Shown here: in pieces, positions 1 to 10,125 of the stretch
Layout of the letters: each line of letters opens with the position of its first letter
Position numbering within the stretch: the stretch's first letter is position 1
Assembly: GCF_032452875.1 (NCBI RefSeq)
Contig: NC_083870.1
Span: 7,130,001 to 7,194,000 of the forward strand
Source: Bos javanicus
Taxonomy: Eukaryota; Chordata; Mammalia; Artiodactyla; Bovidae
Reading direction: 5' to 3'
DNA: 64,000 nt
Notes under the pieces: model-generated
Database searches by the model: none
Told to the model about the DNA's origin: nothing
Seen by the model: only the letters and a program-made list of their open reading frames with translations
Position numbers and translations under genes: made by a program

Positions 1-1375
1 CACAGTAGTAGATATAATAATGGTCATCTGAGTTAAATTCACCCATTCCAGTCCATTTTAGTTTGCTGATTCCTAAAATGTTGATGTTCACTCTTGCCAT
101 CTCCTGTTCGACCACTTCCAATTTACCTTGATTCATGGACCTAACATTCTAGATTTAGGTCTTATCAATATTGCTCTTTATAGCATCGGACTTTACTTCC
201 ATCACCAGTCACATCTACAGTTGGGTGTTGTTTTTGCTTTGGCTCCATCTCTTCATTCTTTCTGGAGTTATTTCTCCACTGATCTCCAGTAGCATATTGG
301 GCACCTATCAACCTGGGGAGTTTATCTTTCAGTGTCCTATCTTTTTTCCTTTTCATACTGTTCATGGGGTTCTCTAGGAAAAATACTGGTTTGCCATTCC
401 CTTCTGCAGTGGACCACGTTTTGTCAGAACTCTCCACCATGACCCATCTGTCTTGGGTGGCCCTACACGGCATGGCTCATAGTTTCACTGAGTTAGACAG
501 GCTGTTTTCCAGGTGATTAGTTTGGTTAGTTTTCTGTCTGCCCTCTGATGGTGAAGGATAAAAAGCTTATGGAAGCTTCCTGATGGGAAAGACTGACTGA
601 GGGGGAAACTGGGTCTTGTTCTGATGGGTGGGGACATGCTCAGTAAATCTTTAATCCAATTTTCTGTTGATGGGTGGGCTGTGTTCCCTTCCTGTTGTTT
701 GACCTGAGGCCAAACTATGGTGGAGGTGATGAAGATGATGGTGACCTCTTTCAAAAGGTCCCATGCACGCACTGCTGCACTCAGTGCCCCCGACGCTGCA
801 GCAGGCCACTGCAGACCCACGCCTCCACCAGAGCCTCCTGGACACTCAGGGGCATGTGTGGGTCAGTCTCTTGTGGGGGTCACTGCTCTTTTCTCCTGGG
901 TCCTGGTGTGTACAAGGTTTTGTTTGTGCCCTCCAAGAGTCTGTTTCCCCAGTCCAGTGTAAGTTCTGGTGGCTCTATGGTGGGGTTGATGGCGACCTCC
1001 TCCAAGAGGGCTTATGCCATACCGAGGTCTGCTGCACCCAGAGCCCCTGCCCCTGCGGTAGGTCACTGCTGACCCGTACCTCCACAGGAGACACTCACAC
1101 ACAGCTCTGGCTCAGTCTCTGTGGGGTCTCTGGGTCTTGGTGCACACAAGCTTTGCTTGAGCCCTCTGAGCGTCCCTGACAGGCATGGGGTTTGACTGTA
1201 AAAGTGATTTCACCCCTCCTACTGTCTTGCTGGGGCTTCTCCTTTTCCCTTGGACATGGGATATCTTTTTTTGGTGGGATCCAATGTTCTCCTGTCGATG
1301 GTTGTTCAGCAACAAGTTGTAATTTTGAGTTCTTGCAGGAGAAGATGAGTGCACGTCCTTCTACTCCACCATCTT
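1..1375 (-). mobile_element. LINE RTE-BovB, 5' part (runs off left edge)
   Basis: Read on the minus strand, the element begins with AGATGGTGGAGTAGAAGGAC near 1375, which I recognise as the BovB 5' end. It runs through the 5' region into the start of the endonuclease-coding part (the segment around MGEFNSDDHYI lies at 1-60). The 5' region contains two imperfect copies of a block of about 220-240 bp, at about 714-955 and 974-1190. The frame is decayed: the endonuclease start near 150-170 is frameshifted and has stops. Since the 5' end is present, the copy could be close to full length beyond the window. Confidence 0.9.
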
Positions 1376-1422
1376 GTTATTCTTGGCGTATTTCTAGAAA
1401 ATTTTATTTTGTATCGAAGCAT

Positions 1423-1617
1423 GCATGCATACTAAGTTGCTTCAATTGTGTCCAACTCTGTGCGACCCCACGGGCTGAAGCCCACCAGGCTTCTCTGTCC
1501 ATGGAATTCTCCAGGAAAGAACACTGGAGTGGTTAGCCATTTCCTTCTCCAGGGTACCTTCCAGACCCAGGGATTGAACCCAGGTTTCCTGCATTGCAGG
1601 TAGATTCTTTACCATTT
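1423..1617 (-). mobile_element. Bov-tA SINE
   Basis: The reverse complement shows the tRNA-derived head (GCAATGCAGGAAACCTGGGTTCAA-like B box at about 1585-1605) and the body ending in a degraded CAACTCTGTGCGACCCC segment at 1450-1470. No clear target-site duplication was seen. Confidence 0.85.
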
Positions 1618-2414
1618 GAATAACCTTGAATGGGGCATCCAGAGAGGTAGGGGTTTCCTCCACCACACTCCTATCGGGCTGTCAGGAAAGGGGTAAATCA
1701 CCTCACTCCCTGGGCCCCAGTTCCTTCAACTCTACACGGAGGCTGAGTTAAAATGGGTGGGAGGGTTGCAGGCCTGGGGGGAGGGATGTGGAAATAAGGA
1801 GATTTGAGGCCCCAGCACACACAAAATCTTTCTCTAATCCTCAGACCCTGTCTCTGACCATCCTCCTTCAAGAACACAAGCTAGGGACAGGCCTGGAGAC
1901 AGCGGCAGTGGCACAGAAGAGATAGGCAGCTGGTCTGTCATGCTTTGTCTATTTCCCACTTGCTTCTTCCCACTGACCATGTCTTTGATCACATGCTCAG
2001 CAAATGTATCAAAGTCCTACTGTTTCTTATTTTTCTTCATTCTCTGCTCTTCTCTCTTTCTTGGACTCTATAGAAACAACTGGAGATTCTCAGGCATTTC
2101 CCAGGAAATACCTTTTCCTCTACATTCAGGATTAGGTTCATCACTAACTGTCTTCAAATAAAGCTTTGAAACTTTCAGAGACTAAGCACCAATTGTAAAA
2201 CTGCACAGAGTAACATAAGTAGGAAGTATGAAGTGTTGATTCCCTAAACCTCAAGCCAACTCAGGGAGCCAGGCTTTGGTCATTTGCGGGCCTGCCTTGT
2301 AGTACAAATAGTTCTAACAGGCCTTTCCATGCAAACCCACATGAGTCATCGGGGGAAGCAAGCCTGGTGTGTGCATATACATGTATTTATTTAACATTCA
2401 AAAATCATTTTACT
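1618..2414. other. Intron sequence, no recognised feature
   Basis: Single-copy-looking sequence. The short open frame at 1940-2161 is rich in Leu, Phe and Ser and matches nothing I know. Confidence 0.5.
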
Positions 2415-2720
2415 CTTTAAAATTTTCATTGGAGTATGTGTGTTTGTGTGTGTGCTCAGTCATCTCTGACTCTGTGACCCTATGCTCCTCTGTCCATGGG
2501 ATTTTCCTGGCCGGAATACTGGAGTAAGTTGCCATCTCCCACTCCAGGGGATCTTCTCGACCCAGGGATCGAAATTGCATCTCTTATGTCTCCTGCATCG
2601 CAGGCAGATTCTTTACCACTGAGCCACTAGGGAGGCCCTTACTGGAATATAGTTGATTTAAAACATTGTGTTAGTTTCAGCTGTACAGCAAAGTGAGTCA
2701 CTGATACATATACATATGAA
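2415..2720 (-). mobile_element. L1 3' end split by a Bov-tA
   Basis: 2415-2437 and 2651-2720 are two halves of an artiodactyl L1 3' untranslated end in reverse orientation (ATTGGAGTAT, then AGTTGATTTA and GTACAGCAAAGTGA). The interrupting SINE occupies 2438-2640. Confidence 0.7.
2438..2640 (-). mobile_element. Bov-tA SINE nested in L1
   Basis: A full Bov-tA in reverse orientation, from GTGTGCTCAGTCATC to CACTAGGGAGGCCC. It is flanked by a 10-bp target-site duplication with two mismatches, ATTGGAGTAT at 2428-2437 and ACTGGAATAT at 2641-2650, so it landed in a pre-existing L1 end. Confidence 0.85.
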
Positions 2721-2912
2721 AGTGAAAGTCACTTAGTCGTGTCTTGACTCTTTTTGATCCCATGGACTATACAGTTCATGGAATTCTCCAGGCCACAGTA
2801 GTGGAGTGGGTAGCCTTTCCCTTCTCCAGGGGATCTTCCCAACCCAGGGGTCAAACCCAGGTCTCCCACATTGCAGGAGGATTCTTTACCAGCTGAGCCA
2901 CAAGGGAAGCCC
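2718..2912 (-). mobile_element. Bov-tA SINE
   Basis: Reverse-orientation Bov-tA, from GAAAGTGAAAGTCACTTAGTC to CACAAGGGAAGCCC. A second scrap of the same body (ATACTGGAGTGGGTAGCC) follows at 2917-2934. Confidence 0.85.
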
Positions 2913-3439
2913 CCAAATACTGGAGTGGGTAGCCTATCTACTCTTTTTAAAATTCTCTTCCCATAGCCTAGTATTTCAGAAGCAGACAGTGTGCTTGGTT
3001 TTCCTTCTGGCTGCTCTAGGAGCTGGGAGATGACCGTTGAGTGTTGCGATGGCATGTGACAGAAAGGAGGACCCTGGACCATGGCCCAGCAGGGCAGTTC
3101 TTCTGCCTCTTTGTCAACCAGCCAGCAGGAGCATAGAGAGCAGGCTGCTTTTTACCACCTCCTGCACCCAGAAGTGACCTTCTTGATAATTAGGAGGTTT
3201 ACCCTGTGACAGGGAGGCCTGGTGGATAATCCGTGTCTATTTCTCAGTAGGCAGATAGTGCTGGGAACTGAGCATCTGGTCCTCCTTGCCCCTAGAGGAA
3301 CAGATAGGGTGAAATGGGCCTGCACTTGAGGAGAGCTTTCCATCAGTCATTAGGGAAGACTGGCTTCCACAGCACGGGGAAGCCATCTGTCAAGTGCTCT
3401 TAATTAGCAAAAGCAAAGTCAACTGTGTCCTGATCTTGA

Positions 3440-3515
3440 GGCCAAGGGTGTGTTTCATTCACATCTCCCATGGATCTGGCACAGAGAAGGTGTTTAGTAA
3501 ATACTTACAAAAGTA
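3440..3515 (+). repeat. L2-type 3' end relic
   Basis: The run CCCATGGATCTGGCACAGAGAAG followed by GTTTAGTAAATACTTAC resembles the conserved 3' end of L2. It is short and degraded. Confidence 0.4.
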
Positions 3516-3590
3516 ACAGTGTTATCACAGAGTACAAAACAGGGAAGTGGGCTCTACAGGGAGGCTGCCCCTCAGCCCTGGAAATCCTAA

Positions 3591-4040
3591 TACAGTAAGT
3601 TCCCTACATACAGACCTTCAAGTTGCAAACTTTCAAAGATGCAGATGTGCATTCACATGGCCAATCATGTACGTTAGTTCACGTGTCTGGTATACACTGT
3701 CACACGAGCACATCTTCCATAAGTGGTTCTGCTTCTGTGTACTTTACTGGACAGTACTGTACAGTATCTTTATTTTCAGCCTGGATGTACAGAAGTAAGT
3801 GTAAAACCAGCAGTGATGTGGCCGGTACTACTGTACTTTTCAAGGTGCCGTACCATATGATTAAAAATGGGTTTTTGTGTGTTTGTCTTTTATGTGTTAT
3901 TTGTGTGAAAAGTATTGCAAATCTATCGCAGTGCAGTACTACATAGCTGATTGTGTTAGCTCGGTACCTAGACTAACTTTGTTGGACTTAGAAACACACA
4001 CTCAGACCAGAATTCATTCGTATGTAGGGGACTGACTGTA
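3591..4040 (+). mobile_element. Tigger-type (pogo) non-autonomous DNA transposon, complete
   Basis: Both ends are visible. CAGTAAGTTCCCTACATAC at 3593-3611 pairs with GTATGTAGGGGACTGACTG at 4020-4038, giving terminal inverted repeats with two mismatches. Each is flanked by the TA dinucleotide (3591-3592 and 4039-4040) that Tigger and pogo elements duplicate on insertion. The 446-bp interior keeps a trace of the transposase start (SKCKTSSDVAGTT-like, about 3791-3830) joined directly to the 3' untranslated end. This is what an internally deleted derivative looks like. No functional protein remains. Confidence 0.85.
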
Positions 4041-4530
4041 ATGAGAACTGAGCAGCACCCTGCAGAGGGTCTGGAGACATGCAGGCCAGAAACTCACAAG
4101 GGACTGAAAAATCTCCGAGATTCTAGTTCTGCTTCTGGGAAAGTCATTAAAAAATAAACTTCTCAGCCATTCTCTTTGTACTAGGAGAGTTTCCAAACCA
4201 ACACTGATGTAAGTGAATCACCAACTAGGGGCTGCTTTCTGAGACAATTTCTGCCACTCAGAGGGTCCTCTGATGATCACATTTGGATACTTACAGATTT
4301 AATACAGCTGACGGGTAGAGAGCATGCATACCTATTTTATTATACTTCACAGACACTTCATTTGTACAAATTGAAGGCTTCTGGCAAATCTGCACCATTT
4401 TTCTAACAGCATTTGCTTACTTTGTGCTTCTGTGTCATGTTTTGGTAATTCTCACAATATTTCAAACTTTTTCATTGCCTGTTATTAGTTGTTATTCATT
4501 ATCTGTTATGATCTGTGATCAGTGATCTTT
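4041..4530. other. Intron sequence, no recognised feature
   Basis: AT-rich sequence without any repeat or coding signal I can name. Confidence 0.5.
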
Positions 4531-4985
4531 AAAATTTTTTTTTAATTTTTTAATTGGAGGATAATTGTTTTACAGTGTTGTGCTGGTCTCTGCTGTACAA
4601 CAACGCGAATCAGCCCTAAGTATACATATATCCTCCTTTCTCCTGAGCCTCCCTCCCACCCCGCTCCCCACATCTCACCTCCCTAGGTCGTCATGGAGCA
4701 CCAGGCTGAACTCCCTGTGTTATACAGCAATGTTCTCACTAGCTATCCATTTTATATAAGGATATTTCATATGTGTGTATTTCAGTTCTACTCTCTCAAT
4801 TTGTCCTACCCTCTCCTTTACCTACTATGACCTCAAGTCTGTTCTCTATGTCTGTGTTTCTATTCCTGCCCTGCAAATAGGTTCATCAGTACCATTTTTC
4901 TAGGTTCCATATATATGCATTAGGATACAGCATTTGTTTTTCTGATCTACTTCACTCTGTATAACCTCCAATGTTACTATTGTAA
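4530..4985 (-). mobile_element. L1 3' untranslated region
   Basis: A T-rich start (the reversed poly-A) at 4530-4548 is followed by the ruminant L1 3' UTR signature ATTGGAGGATAATTG, then GTCGTCATGGAGCACC, then CTGCAAATAGGTTCATCAG and CACTCTGTATAAC. It is truncated at the far end. Confidence 0.8.
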
Positions 4986-5094
4986 TTATTTTGGGGCAGT
5001 GTAAACTGTACCCATATAAGACAGTAAACTTAACAAATGTGTTTTATTTTTTACAAATGTGATATAGAATTATAGAATATTCAGACTGAAAGTA

Positions 5095-5270
5095 TTTTCC
5101 AGGTGGACAGCAAAGGGACTCAGCCATATACATACACATATCCATGCTCCCCCAAACTCCCCTCCCATCCAGCCTGCACATAACACTGAGCAGAGTTCCC
5201 TGTGCTATGCAATGGGTCCTTACTGGTTATCTGTTTTAAATATAGCAGTGTGTATCTGACTGCTTCGCTT
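5095..5270 (-). mobile_element. L1 3' end fragment
   Basis: ACAGCAAAGGGACTCAGCC, GAGTTCCCTGTGCTATGCA and TTACTGGTTATCTG follow the order of an artiodactyl L1 3' end in reverse orientation. It is older than the neighbouring copy at 4530. Confidence 0.65.
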
Positions 5271-6530
5271 GCTGCCATTTCTGCCCCCCACTCCTCTCTA
5301 CCACCACTGTGCCCATCTCTTTCTTCTTCTTGGGCCTCCCTGTTCCATAAGATACAACAATATTGAAATTAGGCCATGTAATAACCTACACTGGCCTCTA
5401 AGTATTCAAAAGAAAGGAAGAGTCACGTATCTCTCACTTTTAAATCTAAAGCTACATAGGATTAAGCTAACCGAGGAAGGCATGTTGAAAGCCAAAACAG
5501 GTCAAAAGCAAGGCTTACTGCAACAGTGAGCCAAGCTGTGAACACCTAAATCAGAGCAAAGCCCTAACTCTCTTAAATTTTGTAATGCCTGAGAGAAGTT
5601 AGAAAGCTGCATAAGAAAAGTTTGAAGTTAGCAGAGGTCGGTTCATGAGGTTTAAGGAAAGAAGCCATAACCATAAAAAAAAAAAAAAAAGTACAAACAA
5701 GTGCTGATGTAGAAGCTGCAGCAAATTATCAAGAAGATCTAGCTAAGATCACTAACGAAGGTGTCTATGCTAAATAACAGGTTTTCCACATAGTGGAAAC
5801 AGCCTTACATTGGAAAGATGCTGCCATTCAGGACTTTCATAGTTAGAGAGGAGAAGTCAATGCCAGACTTCAAAACTTCAAAGGACAGGCTGACTATTGT
5901 TATTAACGGAGCTAATGTAGCCAGTGACTTCAAGTTGAAGCCAATGTTTATTTACCATTCTGAAAATCCTAGGGCCTTTAAGAATTATGCTACATCTACC
6001 CTGCCTGTGCCCTACAAAGGGAACGACAAAGCCTAGATAGCAGCACATCTGTTGACAACATGATTACTTGATATTTTAAGCCCACTGTTGAGACCTACTG
6101 CTTAAAAAAGATTCCTTTCAAATTATTACTGCTCATTGACAATGCACCCAGTCACCTAAGAGCTCTGATGGAGATGTACAATGAGATTAATGTCGTTTTC
6201 ATGCTTGCTAGCGCAACATTCATTCTGCAGCCCATGGATCAAGGAGTAATTTCAACTTTTGAGTCTTTATTTAGGAAATATATTTCATAATGTTATAGCT
6301 TCCATAAATAGCAATTCTTCTGATGAATCTGGGCAAAACAAATTGAAGGCCTTCTGGAAAGGATTCACCATTCCAGATGCCATTAAGAATATTCTGATTC
6401 ATGTGAAGAGGCCAAAATGTCTCCATGAACAGGAGTTTGGAAGAAGTTGATTCCAACAACATGGATGACCTTGAGGGGTTCAGAACTTCAGTGGAGGAAA
6501 TAACTGCAGATATGGTGGGAATAGCAAGGC

Positions 6531-6983
6531 AACTAGCATAAGAAGGGGTCTGAAGATGTGACTGAATCCTCACGATAAACCTGAACAGATGAGGAACTAG
6601 CATAAGAAGGGGGTCTGAAGATGTGACTGAATTCTCACGATAAACCTGAACAGATGAGGAACTAGCATAAGAAGGGGGTCTGAAGATGTGACTGAATTCT
6701 CACGATAAACCTGAACAGATGAGGAACTAGCATAAGAGGGGGGTCTGAAGATGTGACTGAATTCTCACGATAAACCTGAACAGATGAGGAACTAGCATAA
6801 GAAGGGGTCTGAAGATGTGACTGAATCCTCACGATAAACCTGAACAGATGAGGAACTAGCATAAGAAGGGGGTCTGAAGATGTGACTGAATTCTCACGAT
6901 AAACCTGAACAGATGAGGAACTAGCATAAGAAGGGGGTCTGAAGATGTGACTGAATTCTCACGATAAACCTGAACAGATGAGG
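6531..6983. repeat. Seven-copy 64/65-bp minisatellite inside Tigger1
   Basis: Seven head-to-tail units each begin AACTAGCATAAGA and end GAACAGATGAGG. They lie at 6531-6594, 6595-6659, 6660-6724, 6725-6789, 6790-6853, 6854-6918 and 6919-6983. Units 1 and 5 are 64 bp (four Gs, AATCCTC). Units 2, 3, 6 and 7 are identical 65-bp copies (five Gs, AATTCTC). Unit 4 differs from these by one A-to-G change. The order A-B-B-B'-A-B-B implies a later duplication of a multi-unit block of 259 bp. The unit derives from the 3' end of the Tigger1 transposase gene. AACT occurs at both unit borders and at the exit (6984-6987). Confidence 0.97.
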
Positions 6984-7469
6984 AACTGCTTCTTAGGGAG
7001 GACCACAGTGGTCTCTTGAGATGGAATCTACTTCTGATAAAGATGTGTAAAGACTACTGAAATGACAACAAAGGCTATGGGATATTACATAGTCTTAGTT
7101 GGTAAAGCAGTGGCAGGGTCTGAGAGGCCTGAGTTCAATTTTGTAAGAAGTTCTACCACAGGTAAAACACTATTAAAATGGCATTGCATGCTACAGAGAT
7201 ATTATTTGTGAAAGGAGAAACAACCAATGTGGCAAACGTCATTGCTGCCTTATTTTAAGAAACTGCCTCAGCTCTCTAATCTTCAGCAACCACCACCCTA
7301 GTCAGTGAGCAACCATCAGCATTGAGGCAAGACTCTCTACCAGCAGAAAGATTACAGTTTGCTCAGGTGATAGCATTTTAGTCATGAGCTATTTTTAAAT
7401 TAAAGTATATACAATTTTTTTTAGATATAATACTATTTTACACTTAATAAACTACAGTATAATGTAAAG

Positions 7470-7669
7470 TGAAACTGAAAGTCACTCAGTTGTGTCTGAC
7501 TCTTTGTGATCCATGGACTGTAGTCCACGGAATTCTCCAGGCCAGAATACTGGAGTGGGTAGCCTTTCCCTTCTCCAATGGATCTTCCTGACCCAGGAAT
7601 TGAACTGGGGTCTCCTGCATTGCTGGTGGATTCTTTACCAACTTAGCTATCAGGAAAGCCCTAGTAGAG
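7470..7669 (-). mobile_element. Bov-tA SINE nested in Tigger1
   Basis: Reverse-orientation Bov-tA splitting the Tigger1 3' end. TGTAAAG at 7463-7469 and 7670-7676 is the target-site duplication. Confidence 0.88.
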
Positions 7670-7871
7670 TGTAAAGATAACTTTAATGTGCACTGGAAAA
7701 CCAAAAATTTTGTGCTACTCACTTTATTACGATATTCACTTTATTGCCATGGTCTGAAACTGAACCTGTGGTATCTCCTAATGCCTGTACAGTAACAGAT
7801 TTGTTAGAACCGAGGGGAAAGAACAAGCTAGATGGAGGGATATCATTATTGTGTGTGACCGTCAGCGTATC

Positions 7872-7925
7872 GCGGCTTCCCTGACAGCTCAGTTGATAAA
7901 GAATCCACCTGCAATGCAGGAGACC
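7872..7925 (+). mobile_element. Bov-tA head fragment
   Basis: Only the tRNA-derived head is present: GGCTTCCCTGACAGCTCAG, then AAAGAATCCACCTGCAATGC. The rest is absent. Confidence 0.7.
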
Positions 7926-7929
7926 ACAG

Positions 7930-8818
7930 TGAGAAGTGGGCAGAGAGGAGGGGAGGCCATGGGAGGCACTCTAGACAGAGGGCGAGACAGGGGCAAAGAT
8001 ACTGATGTAGAAAAATCCCCAGCATGGTGGAAGCACTGCAAATGACCCTGACTGAGGAAGAGACAGGAAGGGACCTGACTGAGAAGAGACAGGATTTTAT
8101 CTTGAAGGAAGAAAAGCAGGCAAGTGATACCAAAAGATTTTCATTCTTTCAAATTTTACCCGAAGGATGATGTAGATGGTAGATCTATAAGGGACAAGAT
8201 AGAAAGCAGTGCTCTAGGTGAGAAATATGAGAGCTAAAGCTAAAGAGGTGGTGATAACACAGAGCCAAGGACACAAACCTGGAATATCTTCAGGGGGCAG
8301 AAATCACAGGACTTGGAAACTAATCGTCTATGGGCAGGGAACGGGGAGGGAAAGAGGGAAAGGCGGAGGAGAGGCAGGGAAGAGACAGGAATACATGTGG
8401 AATGAGTTTCACAATTCTGATTGAAGTGACTGAGCAGAGACTGGCATCCTACACAGAAAATTCCAGAGAAGAAGGACTATGGGTAAGAGAATGAAACTGG
8501 GAAAGTTTGTAACAGCTAACTGGAGATACCGACTATCCACAAGTGGAGAGTTCAAGATAAGATGTGGCCTAGAGATAAACATAAGTTAAAACTACGGGAA
8601 GTGAAAAGTAAAAAAAAAAGCACCAAGGACTAATCCCAGGAGAAATGCCCTGGGGATTTCACCCAAGGGGCAGGTGAAAAAAAAGGATCCTGGAAAGCAG
8701 CTAGCAGAAAAAGAAGGAAAGAGTGGCAAGAGCGGAGGTAGGGGGCCCCAGAGCTAGGGAAGGGAGTGATTCATTCCCCGTGATGCACACTGCAGAGAAA
8801 GGCTGGTTCAATTTGCCA
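7930..8818. other. Purine-rich intron sequence, probably an old unclassified repeat
   Basis: Long GA-rich prose-like sequence (for example AGAGACAGGAAGGGACCTGAC) that resumes after the SINE at 9022. It resembles a widespread old mammalian interspersed repeat, but I cannot name the family. No coding signal. Confidence 0.35.
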
Positions 8819-9022
8819 ATCTGACCCTTGTGGCTCAGACGGTAAAGCGTTTGCCTACAATGTGGGAGACCCGGGTTCGATCCCTGGGTCGGGAAGATCC
8901 CCTGGAAATGGTTTTCCAGTACTCTTGCCTGGAAAATCCCATGGACGGAGGATCCTCATAGGCTACAGTTCTTGGGGTCACAAAGAGTTGGACATGACTG
9001 AGCGACTTCACTTTCACTTTCA
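8819..9022 (+). mobile_element. Bov-tA SINE
   Basis: Full forward copy with A and B boxes (GTGGCTCAGACGG, GGGTTCGATCCCTGG) and the tail GACTTCACTTTCACTTTC. TGACC at about 8821 and 9023 may be a short target duplication. Confidence 0.9.
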
Positions 9023-9666
9023 GTGACCTGGACAGCTTGTTTCAGGAAATATTGGTAGGCAGCAGATATCAGATCACGGGAGGTTGAAGGGCTAATGGCA
9101 AGGGTGGGGTAAAATGCCAACAATGGGGATAAATGTGTGTGGCCTGAAGCTTGACTAGGAAGGAGAGAAAAGAGATAGGCTAGGGGGAGATGCAGGGACA
9201 AGAAAGGTGTGATTTTTGTTTTGTTTTTCAGATGGAAAAGACTTGCCCTTATCTATCTGCGGTGGAGAAGAAAGCACAGTGAAAGATTCAGGTGATGATT
9301 CAGGAGAGGGAGCTGATAGCTCAGGGTTTCAGAAGAGGCAAGATGAGAAGGCAAAGGCAGGTGGAGGGGTTCATCTGGGTCAGGAGAAGGACACTGGACA
9401 CTAAGATGGGAGCTTCGGGGACAAGGGGGAAGCAGGAGGGCTGAAGGCAAAGCTGCCTGTGGCCAAGTCCAGGGACCACAGATGGGTGTGAGCCAGTGTC
9501 ACGGCGCTAAAACAATAGGTAATGCTGGATTAATACAGAACTTCTTACATGTCAGTTATGCCTCAAAACAAAATGGTTGGGAAAAAAAAGAACAAAAGAT
9601 TATTAGCTCAGTCCAAAAGTGCTTGAAATGGTCACTTTTGGCCTCAAAATTGCAATATTAATAACT

Positions 9667-9895
9667 TAGACTCAAATAGTGCTTACTGTGTTCCAGGCAG
9701 TAGGTTAAGGGATGTACATGTACTATTAACTTACTTATCCTTATAACCACCCTGAAAGTTAGGCACTATTATTATTCCCATTAGACAGACAAAGAAACTG
9801 AGGCACACAGCTAGTAAAACTGAAGCTAAGGCTCAAAGCCCGCCAGTCTGGCTTTAAGCTTGGTGCTTTTAACTATTGCACCACCTTGCCTCCCA
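9667..9895 (+). repeat. MIR SINE
   Basis: The MIR order is seen: TGCTTACTGTGTTCCAGGCA, then ATTATTCCCATTAGACAGAC, AAGAAACTGAGGCACACAGC and a final GCACCACCTTGCC. Confidence 0.85.
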
Positions 9896-10125
9896 ACAGG
9901 CTCACTGCTTCCACCTGTAGTCAGCCACCCTGCTTTATCTTCTTCATTGCACTGACATCCCCTAAAAAGGCCTCGTGTGTCATCTGTTGGATCCTCCACC
10001 CCAACTTGCAATGTGGGTTCCTCACCAGCAGGAACCTTGTTGCCTTCTTCACAGTATTCCCAGTTCCCAGAATCAAGCCTTGCATCTGGGGAAACTAATA
10101 AATATCCACTGAATGAAGGAAGGGG
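9896..10125 (+). repeat. L2 3' end
   Basis: CAGCAGGAACCTTGTTGCC, CCCAGTTCCCAGAATCAAG and AATAAATATCCACTGAATGA follow the L2 3' end order. Confidence 0.6.

Larger units (their letters stand above)
5350..7789 (+). mobile_element. Tigger1 DNA transposon, 5'-truncated and decayed
   Basis: The segment tracks the Tigger1 transposase gene and 3' end. The N-terminal region lies at 5388-5530 (start codon now CTG, then an EEGMLKAKTGQKQGLLQQ frame). The middle lies at 5818-6036 (TFIVREEKSMPDFKTSKDRL). The catalytic region lies at about 6115-6290, with IDNAP and QPMDQGV, which carry two acidic residues of the DDE/D triad. The 3' end, ATGCCTGTA, is at 7781-7789. Stops, frameshifts, an internal deletion near 5545, an A-run at 5677-5692, a tandem array (6531-6983) and a Bov-tA (7470-7669) break it. 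The 5' terminal repeat is missing, so it cannot transpose. Confidence 0.88.

Noticed and set aside
6662..6862. Repetitive peptide (MLVPHLFRFIVRIQSHL repeats) read from the minus strand
   Set aside because: It is the translation of the tandem array. The 65-bp unit cycles through frames, so no real protein is implied.
6531..6983. CRISPR-like array
   Set aside because: Units are directly adjacent with no unique spacers, and the DNA is mammalian.
8870..8890. tRNA gene, from the GGGTTCGATCCCTGG B-box
   Set aside because: This is the tRNA-derived head of Bov-tA. The remainder does not fold as a tRNA and continues into the SINE body.
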